Assembly: GCF_018069895.1 (NCBI RefSeq)
Contig: NZ_JAGQDH010000010.1
Location: forward strand, 27,983-91,982
From: Roseovarius autotrophicus
GTDB lineage: Bacteria > Pseudomonadota > Alphaproteobacteria > Rhodobacterales > Rhodobacteraceae
Reading direction: 5' to 3'
Length of the DNA: 64,000 nucleotides
Under the pieces are notes generated by a model. The model did no database searches. It had not been told where the DNA came from and saw only the letters and a program-made list of their open reading frames with translations. The translations under genes and the position numbers were made by a program. Positions 58,526 through 64,000 of the stretch are shown here, one piece after another. Numbering within the stretch: the first letter of the stretch is position 1; each line of letters starts with the position of its first letter.

Positions 58526-58749
58526 TGCATCACGCGCCGCTCACCTCGCCGCGCCTGCAACGGGTGCTGGCCGTGCTGCGGGACGGACGGCCCCATACGA
58601 CGCGAGAGATCGTGCGGCGGGCGCATGTGGTGGCGGTCAACAGCTGCATCGCCGAACTGCGCGCGAACGGGGCGGAGATCCTCTGCACCCGCGAGCGCAA
58701 GAAGGACCGGCTGATCTGCCGGTATACAATGATGAAGGCACCGGAATGA
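58525..58749 (+). CDS. Small winged-helix-like phage protein
   Basis: This 74-residue protein has a predicted helix-turn-helix-wing pattern: LQRVLAVLRDGRPHTTREIVRRAHVVAVNSCIAELRANGAEI. It resembles small phage wHTH proteins. It overlaps the putative Acb2-like gene by ATGA, so they are translationally coupled. Specific role unknown. Confidence 0.6.
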   Translation: MHHAPLTSPRLQRVLAVLRDGRPHTTREIVRRAHVVAVNSCIAELRANGAEILCTRERKKDRLICRYTMMKAPE

Positions 58750-58901
58750 GTGATATCGAGAAGAACCGGATGAGCGCCATCAAGGACATGGGCGACGCCT
58801 TTCTCGCCTGCCTCGTCGACGATCAGGGCCGCGAGGCCAATATCGCGCGCACGAAGATCGAAGAAGCGGTCATGTGGGCGGTCAAGGGGATCACCCGCTG
58901 A
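58746..58901 (+). CDS. Acb2/Tad1-hairpin-like short protein (candidate anti-CBASS sponge)
   Basis: This 51-residue helical protein has an N-terminal helix (EKNRMSAIKDMGDAFLACL) and a second helix ending REANIARTKIEEAVMWAVKG. The final block, with ARTKIEEAVMWAVK, resembles the Acb2/Tad1 hairpin family whose members bind cyclic oligonucleotides and block CBASS or Thoeris defence. The identification is from remembered family consensus, so it is tentative. It overlaps the upstream wHTH gene by ATGA, and gp36 starts at its stop. Confidence 0.55.
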   Translation: MSDIEKNRMSAIKDMGDAFLACLVDDQGREANIARTKIEEAVMWAVKGITR

Positions 58902-59326
58902 TGCCCGTGCTGACGCCTCAGGACATGATTGCGCGCTTCGGCGATGAGCGGCTGGCCGGGATCACCACGCTGTCGGGCGTGGTGACCACCGTGGACATGG
59001 CTGCACTCGGCCGCGCCGTCGATGACGCGATTTCCGAGGTCGAGAGCTATGTTGCGGGTCTTTACGACACCGCGAACCCGCCGCAGGTCCTGACCGTGCA
59101 TGCCGCCGCCATCGCCTGGTATCGGCTGCTGGGCGACCGCGCCCCCGGCATCGAGGGGGCGGCGAAGAATTACGAGCTGGCGCTCGGTTTTCTCAAACGC
59201 GCCCGCGCGGGCGAGGTGGCGCTCGGCGACGAGACCCCGTCCGACACCGCGCCGGGGCGGGTGCAGGCCCCGAAGGTTACAGGCCCGGCGGGCACGTTCA
59301 CCCGCGATACGCTCAAGGGGTTCTGA
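58901..59326 (+). CDS. Mu gp36-like (DUF1320) phage protein
   Basis: This 141-residue protein begins with the DUF1320 pattern LTPQDMIARFGDERLAGIT, followed by VDDAISEVESYVAGLY and HAAAIAWYRLLGDRAP. Mu gp36 is a head-tail joining protein. It starts at the Acb2-like stop and overlaps the next gene by one base. Confidence 0.8.
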   Translation: MPVLTPQDMIARFGDERLAGITTLSGVVTTVDMAALGRAVDDAISEVESYVAGLYDTANPPQVLTVHAAAIAWYRLLGDRAPGIEGAAKNYELALGFLKRARAGEVALGDETPSDTAPGRVQAPKVTGPAGTFTRDTLKGF

Positions 59327-59826
59327 TGGTCGCGCTTACCTTCACGCTTGAGGACAAGGGGCTGGGGTCGTCGATCGACCGCGCGCTGGGGGCCACCGCC
59401 GATCTGACCCCGCTCATGGAGCGGATCGGCGCGGTGCTGGAGGCCTCCGTCAACGAGCGGTTCCTGACCGGGACCGGGCCGGACGGCGAGGCCTGGACGC
59501 CCTCGCACCGCGCGCGTGAGGTGGGCGGCGCGACATTGGTCGACAGCACGCGCCTGCGCGACAGCATCGTGACCGAGGCGCGCCAACGCGAGGTCGAGAT
59601 CGGCACCAACGTGCCTTATGCCGCCACGCATCAGTTCGGAGCCTTCATCGAACCCCTCGACAAGACCGATGCCGCCGCCAAGCTCGCGTTCTTTTTGCCC
59701 AACGGCCAGTTCATCATGGTCGATCAGGTCGAGATCCCGGCGCGGCCATTTCTGGGCATCGACGCGCGCGACGAGATCGAGATCGGCGAGACCGTCGAGG
59801 CCTGGTTCGCGGAGTTCTTCCAGTGA
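59326..59826 (+). CDS. Phage virion morphogenesis protein (Mu gpG-like)
   Basis: This 166-residue protein matches the phage virion morphogenesis family, with ASVNERFLTGTGPDGEAWTP, LVDSTRLRDSIV and the C-terminal PARPFLGIDARDE. The product helps head-tail joining in Mu-like phages. ATG overlaps the gp36 stop. Confidence 0.85.
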   Translation: MVALTFTLEDKGLGSSIDRALGATADLTPLMERIGAVLEASVNERFLTGTGPDGEAWTPSHRAREVGGATLVDSTRLRDSIVTEARQREVEIGTNVPYAATHQFGAFIEPLDKTDAAAKLAFFLPNGQFIMVDQVEIPARPFLGIDARDEIEIGETVEAWFAEFFQ

Positions 59827-60275
59827 GCGCGCCGGTCCTGTCCCTGACCGGGATCGTCGCCCGGATCGAGGCGGCGGGCATCTATCGCAGCGTCGGCGGC
59901 GGGCGCGATCTGCGCCGCGCCGCGCAGACCGGCGCCATGGGGGGGCCGCTCGCCTTCGTGCTGCCGATGGAGGAGACGTCGCGCCCCTCGGGCGTGGCGG
60001 GCGGCGTGAGCCATGCCGCCGTCGCCGCACGCTTCATGGTCCTCAGCCTTGCCGAGGACCTTGCCCGCGACGCGGGCGGGCGCGCCGTGAGCCGGATCGA
60101 GGAGGTGCGGGCATCCCTTCTGGCCGCGCTCGCGGGCTTCAAGCCGGATTTCGCCGAGGGACCGGTCACGCATGAGCGCGGCCGTCTCGTGACCCAACCC
60201 CTGCCGGGCGGACTGATCGGCTGGCAGGACGAATTCTCGCTCCGCTTCCGGCGGAGCCTCATCGCGGGAGGCTGA
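59823..60275 (+). CDS. Phage tail terminator-like protein (Mu gp37 type)
   Basis: This 150-residue protein has a GTG start overlapping the previous stop (GTGA). Its size, position (after gpG, before the tube) and a central MEETSRPSGVAGGVSHAAVAARF segment suit a tail-terminator or minor tail protein. It is the first gene of the tail module proper. The family assignment is from order and length. Confidence 0.7.
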   Translation: MSAPVLSLTGIVARIEAAGIYRSVGGGRDLRRAAQTGAMGGPLAFVLPMEETSRPSGVAGGVSHAAVAARFMVLSLAEDLARDAGGRAVSRIEEVRASLLAALAGFKPDFAEGPVTHERGRLVTQPLPGGLIGWQDEFSLRFRRSLIAGG

Positions 60276-60276
60276 C

Positions 60277-61260
60277 ATGGCCATGACTTTCGACACGCGG
60301 TTCCTGATCGCGAAACTTCAGGCGGCACGGGGGGCGGCGGCGGATTACGCGGGCTCGAACCTCATCCCCGCGCTCTCGCTCACACACCGACCGCTCGAAG
60401 CCGACCGGCAGAGCCGCGATCTGGTTGACGGTAATCCCGGCGCGACGGGCGCGGATTTTTTGGCGCGCCCGCGTGTGCGCGTCACGACGGCACTCGAGGC
60501 CTCGGCGGCCACCGCGCCCGGCGCGGCCCCGTTCTGGGCACCGCTTGCGCGCGCGGCCGGGCTCGAGGAGGTGCTGACGCTTGCCACCTCGGCGCGCTAC
60601 AGCCCGAGCGACAGCGAAGAACAGGAATGGGCCACGCTTGTCGGCGGCTTCGGCGGATCGCAGACCGCACCGGGGGCCGCGAGCGACTTCCTCCAGGAGG
60701 CGCTCGACGCCACCGGCACGATCGGCTTCGAGGCGCGCGAGGGCGAGTTGCCAAGGCTGACCTTCGAGATGACCGCGATCTACGGCGCGCCAGTCACCCG
60801 CGATCAGGTCGCCGCAGCGTCGCCGCTCGATCTCGGGCCGCTCGGGCAATCGGCCTATCGCGAGGTCGACCAGATCAGCTATGCCAACACCACCTTCACC
60901 TTCGCCAATCAGCCGCTGCGCCTGCGCGAGCTGAGCATGAGCGACGAGACCCCCGTCATCTTCGGGGATCGGCCCAATGAACTGACCACGCGGCGTGGGC
61001 GGCGCCGCTACACGGGTCGGATGGTGGTGACCGCGCCCGACCTGGGGGATTTCGACTATTTCGCCCGCTCGCTCGACGGGGCCGAGAGCGCGCTGCTTCT
61101 GCGCAACGGCCCGGCCGGAAACCAGTTCGAGTTCCGCGCCGACCGGGTGCAGGCGTTCCTGAGCGATCTGGGCGAGGCGGACAACGAGGTCACGGCCACG
61201 CTCGACCTTCTGTTCCTGCGCGACGAGACCACGCGCGAATTCCGGATCACCACACAATGA
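60277..61260 (+). CDS. Phage tail tube protein
   Basis: This 327-residue protein has N-terminal MAMTFDTRFLIAKLQAARG, an Ala/Gly-rich beta-rich body and a C-terminal LSDLGEADNEVTATLDLLFLRDETTREF. The position between the terminator-like and chaperone genes identifies it as the major tail tube subunit. The long size (over 300) suggests extra domains. Confidence 0.75.
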   Translation: MAMTFDTRFLIAKLQAARGAAADYAGSNLIPALSLTHRPLEADRQSRDLVDGNPGATGADFLARPRVRVTTALEASAATAPGAAPFWAPLARAAGLEEVLTLATSARYSPSDSEEQEWATLVGGFGGSQTAPGAASDFLQEALDATGTIGFEAREGELPRLTFEMTAIYGAPVTRDQVAAASPLDLGPLGQSAYREVDQISYANTTFTFANQPLRLRELSMSDETPVIFGDRPNELTTRRGRRRYTGRMVVTAPDLGDFDYFARSLDGAESALLLRNGPAGNQFEFRADRVQAFLSDLGEADNEVTATLDLLFLRDETTREFRITTQ

Positions 61261-61583
61261 GCCAGTTTCGTTTCAACCCCGCCCCGACCGTCTGGGCCAA
61301 GGTCAGGCTGAGCGTGCCCACCGAGACCGGTTTCGAGAGCCAGGACTTTCGGGCGAAGTTCCTGATCCTGCCGCAATCCGAACGTCAGGCCATGGCCGAG
61401 CACGGCCTCAAGGCCGCGCTGGCGCGGATCTGGCTCGATTGGGACGAGGTGGCCGATCTCGACGGCAAGCCGCTGCCCTTCAGCGCCGCGCTGCGCGACG
61501 AGCTCTTGGAGTTCGATTACGTCGAGATGGGCGTGGGCGAGGCCTATGCCCGCGCGGCGATGGGGATCGAGACAAAAAACTGA
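61257..61583 (+). CDS. Tail assembly chaperone (G protein, zero frame)
   Basis: This 108-residue protein lies between tail tube and tape measure, where the tail chaperone sits. It ends ...MGIETKN followed by TGA. Its last codons AAA AAC are part of the slippery heptamer A AAA AAC (61574-61580). -1 frameshifting there would join it to the next reading frame (to 61966), producing the G-GT fusion. A GC-rich stem-loop follows about 7 nt later. The ATG overlaps the tube stop. Confidence 0.85.
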   Translation: MSQFRFNPAPTVWAKVRLSVPTETGFESQDFRAKFLILPQSERQAMAEHGLKAALARIWLDWDEVADLDGKPLPFSAALRDELLEFDYVEMGVGEAYARAAMGIETKN

Positions 61584-61966
61584 CATCGGCGGCGCGGGCA
61601 CTGTTCCGCGCGCCCGCCGCCGCCGGTGGACCCGACAGGATGCGCGCCGAGCTTGCGGCTTTCGGTCTGGATGCGGCGCAGGTCGAGGCAACTCTCGCAC
61701 GGGCGGGGCGGGCCGGGACAGAGGAGGTAGAGGTGTTCGTCTGGCTTGCGACAGCGTTTCGATGGTTCCTCGCGATGTCGAGCCAATGGCGGCGCGATGC
61801 CGCCGGGCGTATTGTCGGGCTCGATCTGGGCTGCGCCGAAACCGTGGCGCGGCTTGAGGGGCTTGAGGTGAGCGCCGACGATTTCGCCTGGCTGCGCATC
61901 CTCGAACGCGCCGCGCTCGACGAGATGCGTCGCCGTCATCCGCGTGACAGGGGGGTCTTGACATGA
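61257..61966 (+). CDS. Tail chaperone G-GT frameshift fusion
   Basis: A -1 shift at A AAA AAC (61574-61580) changes the reading from ...ETKN-stop to ...ETKKLTSAARALFRAP and continues to the TGA at 61964-61966. The second frame has no own ATG or good ribosome-binding site at its start, only a CTG overlapping the first stop. The T part (about 128 residues) includes FVWLATAFRWFLAMSSQWRR and DFAWLRILERAALDE. In lambda-like and other tailed phages such fusions are required at low ratio for tail assembly. The fused product would be about 236 residues. Confidence 0.75.
61574..61580 (+). promoter_or_regulatory. Programmed -1 frameshift slippery site A AAA AAC
   Basis: In the zero frame the codons are AC[A AAA AAC] TGA, exactly the X XXY YYZ pattern. 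A stem with CGGGC (61595-61599) paired to GCCCG (61612-61616), extendable by GGCGGC/GCCGCC, follows within the usual spacer distance. The downstream -1 frame is open to 61966. Confidence 0.85.
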
Positions 61967-64000
61967 TGCTCGTCTCCGCCCGACTGACCGCCGACGAACA
62001 GGAGATGGTGGCGGCGCTGCGGCGCGCGCGCGAGGAGATGGGGCGCCTGCAAGGCACCGTTTCCAACAGCACGGAGGCGACCAGGCGCGCCAGCACCGGC
62101 AACGAGGCACTGTCGCGCAGCACACGGCAGGTTGTCGAGGCACAGCGGCAGGGTCAATCCGTGACCGAGCGCGAGGCGCAGACCCGGACCCGTGCGGCAC
62201 AGGCGGGCGACCGGCTGGCGGGAAGCTCGGAAAGCGTGCGGCGGACCACGCGCGCCCTCACCCCGGACGTGCAGCGCGCCGAGCAGGCGACCCGGCAGTT
62301 TCAGGGGGCCATGTCCAACGCGGCGGCCTCGGCGGCGTTGGTCAACGGACCGCTCGGCGGGGTGGCGAGCCGCTTCTCGACCCTCGCGGCTCTCTCGGGG
62401 CGCATGAACCTTGCCGCCGTCGGCGTCACGGTCGGGCTGTCGGCGATGGTGCTCGGCGCGGGCCGGGCCGTGCGCGCCTTCACCGATCTGGAACGCCAGC
62501 AACTGACCGTGCAGGGCACGCTTCAGGCCACCGGATTTGCGGCCGGGCGCACCGCCGGTCAGCTCGAGGACATGGCGCGCCGCATCGCTGCCGACACGCT
62601 CGCCTCGGCGCGCGAGGTGCGCGCGGCGCAGACCGTGCTGCTGACGTTTCGGTCGGTCGCGGGCGAGACCTTCGATCGCGCGATCGAGCTGTCGCAGGAT
62701 CTGGCCGCAGCCGGGTTCGGCACGCTCGAGGGCAACGCGGTCCAGCTTGGCAAGGCGCTCGAGGACCCGGTCGCGGGGCTCACGGCACTTACCCGTGTCG
62801 GCGTCAGCTTCTCGCCCACCGCGCGCAAGATGATCCGCGACTTCGTCGAGATGGGCCAGACGGCGGAGGCACAACGCCTCATTCTCGAAGGCGTGGCGTC
62901 CCAGGTCGGGGATCTGGGTCGGGCGGCCGGGGCCGGTGCGTCGGGCGGTTTCGATCTGGTCGGTGAAAACACGCTGCGATTTTTCGAACTGTTGGGAACG
63001 AGCCTCAATGGACAGGGCCGCATCGGCCAGCTGATGACGGCAATCGCCGGAGGGATCGAAGAGATCAACCGGGCGCTGGAGGGACCGACCGAGAGTGACC
63101 GGAGCCGCGAGATCGTGGCGGAAAACAACCGCCTTGTCGGTCTGCTGGAAGAGCGGCAAGCCCTGCTCGACGAGATCGCGACGGCCCGTGGCCAGGGGCA
63201 GGATTTCTTCGCAACCAGCCTGGAAAACCAGCTTGGCCTCGTCACGGCACGCATCGCCGAGACCGAGGCGCGGATCGACAGCTTGATCGGCACCGCACGC
63301 GAGGGGGCGGATGAGGCCGCCGAGGCCGCGCGCCGCAGCGCCGAGGCGCAGAGGCAGATCGCCGAAGAGCGTTTCGGCAAGGGCCGCGGGGCGGCGGCAG
63401 AGCGCGACGCGTTCGTCTTTGTCGAGGCCGAGCGCCGCCGCCTGCTTGCCGCCGGGATCGAGGGCGCGCGGCTTGAGGCGGAACTGCTCAAGATCCAGAA
63501 GGAGGCAAACGAGCTGTTCAGTTCGGCACCCGATGCCTTCTTCGGTCGCGGCGGTGCATCGGGTCGCGTCAAGAAGGAGGTCGACACGCTTTTCAAGGTG
63601 TTCGAGGAGTTCGGCCAGCGCTTCGGCGGGACGCTGGAATTCCAGGAGCGCCAGATCGAGGCGTGGCGGGTCAAGACGCTGGCCGAGCTGCGCGCGGCGG
63701 GTTTCGGCCACGCGGAATATGCCGGGATGGTCGACCAGATCGCGCGCGACCGTCTCAAGGAGGCGTATGAAGAGGACCTGCGCAACCGCGACGATTGGGC
63801 GGCGGGCGTCGAGCGGGGCTTGAACGATCTCTTCGGTGCGCAGCGCACGATGGCAGATATCGCCGAGGATACGGTCAAGACCGCGTTCAAGTCGATGGAA
63901 GACGCCTTTGTCAGCCTCGCGCGCACCGGCAAGATCGAGACCGCCGATCTGGTGGATTTCGCGCTGCGCCAGCTTTTCCGGCTGGCCGCCCAGGCGGCGG
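61963..64000 (+). CDS. Phage tail tape-measure protein (partial, runs off the right edge)
   Basis: At least 679 codons are open to the window edge from ATG 61963, which overlaps the chaperone fusion stop by ATGA. The protein is Ala/Arg/Glu-rich and helical, with long coil-like segments (ALRRAREEMGRLQGTVSNST and ARRSAEAQRQIAEERF), a membrane-like patch near 145-175 (AALSGRMNLAAVGVTVGLSAMV) and no sign of a stop. These features and the position after the tail chaperones identify it as the tape measure, which sets tail length. The true C-terminus and size are outside the window. Confidence 0.82.
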   Translation, partial: MMLVSARLTADEQEMVAALRRAREEMGRLQGTVSNSTEATRRASTGNEALSRSTRQVVEAQRQGQSVTEREAQTRTRAAQAGDRLAGSSESVRRTTRALTPDVQRAEQATRQFQGAMSNAAASAALVNGPLGGVASRFSTLAALSGRMNLAAVGVTVGLSAMVLGAGRAVRAFTDLERQQLTVQGTLQATGFAAGRTAGQLEDMARRIAADTLASAREVRAAQTVLLTFRSVAGETFDRAIELSQDLAAAGFGTLEGNAVQLGKALEDPVAGLTALTRVGVSFSPTARKMIRDFVEMGQTAEAQRLILEGVASQVGDLGRAAGAGASGGFDLVGENTLRFFELLGTSLNGQGRIGQLMTAIAGGIEEINRALEGPTESDRSREIVAENNRLVGLLEERQALLDEIATARGQGQDFFATSLENQLGLVTARIAETEARIDSLIGTAREGADEAAEAARRSAEAQRQIAEERFGKGRGAAAERDAFVFVEAERRRLLAAGIEGARLEAELLKIQKEANELFSSAPDAFFGRGGASGRVKKEVDTLFKVFEEFGQRFGGTLEFQERQIEAWRVKTLAELRAAGFGHAEYAGMVDQIARDRLKEAYEEDLRNRDDWAAGVERGLNDLFGAQRTMADIAEDTVKTAFKSMEDAFVSLARTGKIETADLVDFALRQLFRLAAQAA

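Noticed and set aside
61936..63711. 591-codon minus-strand reading over the tape-measure gene
   Set aside because: Antisense of an Ala/Arg-rich helical gene; no supporting motif or neighbour.
1..64000. CRISPR arrays, rRNA genes, insertion sequences
   Set aside because: No spaced direct-repeat array, no rRNA segment and no intact transposase with terminal inverted repeats was seen.

Overview
The window is high-GC DNA from an alphaproteobacterium, most likely a marine Rhodobacteraceae (Roseobacter-group) chromosome. Pointers are the SAM-II riboswitch ahead of metZ, a long-form FolE2, two DUF1127 proteins, a phosphonate operon, a TAM41-like enzyme beside ELM1-family proteins, and a Mu-like phage tail module. 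The species cannot be named from the sequence alone.

Layout. 0-6 kb: riboswitch-controlled metZ, folE2, an Ala/Lys/Pro-rich phasin-like protein with candidate PhaR boxes, two DUF1127 proteins, trkH and a tRNA-Thr(CGT). 5.7-8 kb: a probable beta-keto acid cleavage enzyme remnant, mazG and an M20 amidohydrolase. 8-18.8 kb: an eight-gene minus-strand operon (peptide-type binding protein, two permeases, two ATPases, phnW, phnX, phosphonate monoester hydrolase) with a LysR regulator. It looks like uptake and C-P cleavage of 2-aminoethylphosphonate, probably arriving as an ester or conjugate. 18.9-30.7 kb: rhodanese/YeeE sulfur module, DUF2125, ChaC-like protein, a MotA/MotB-like pair, clpA, gloB, a methyltransferase and a thioesterase.

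30.9-53.0 kb: a 20-kb lipid island. It holds the whole bacterial ceramide pathway (acyl-ACP synthetase, ACP, serine palmitoyltransferase, CerR-like reductase, bCerS-like acyltransferase) and a fatty-acid 2-hydroxylase. It also holds a set of candidate headgroup or transport genes: lipid kinase, TAM41-like cytidylyltransferase, MobA-like nucleotidyltransferase, two PAPS-type sulfotransferases, three ELM1-family proteins, two GT8-like proteins, two LpxL-like acyltransferases, an ABC exporter, a metallophosphoesterase and a 2OG oxygenase. The lipid kinase and TAM41-like genes are adjacent and co-oriented, which suggests ceramide is phosphorylated and then activated as CDP-ceramide. That route, with sulfation, is the most interesting candidate for an undescribed system here.

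53.1-64 kb: a P1B-type ATPase, then a defective or tail-only Mu-like prophage. Its left part is decayed: an S24 repressor without a DNA-binding domain, and a frameshifted BRO-N/transposase-like gene. A run of small overlapping genes follows, including a 51-residue Acb2/Tad1-hairpin-like protein (candidate anti-CBASS sponge). The tail genes come next, with a canonical A AAA AAC slippery site that should fuse the two tail chaperones by -1 frameshifting. The tape-measure gene runs off the right edge. No capsid, portal or terminase gene is present between the early genes and the tail genes.
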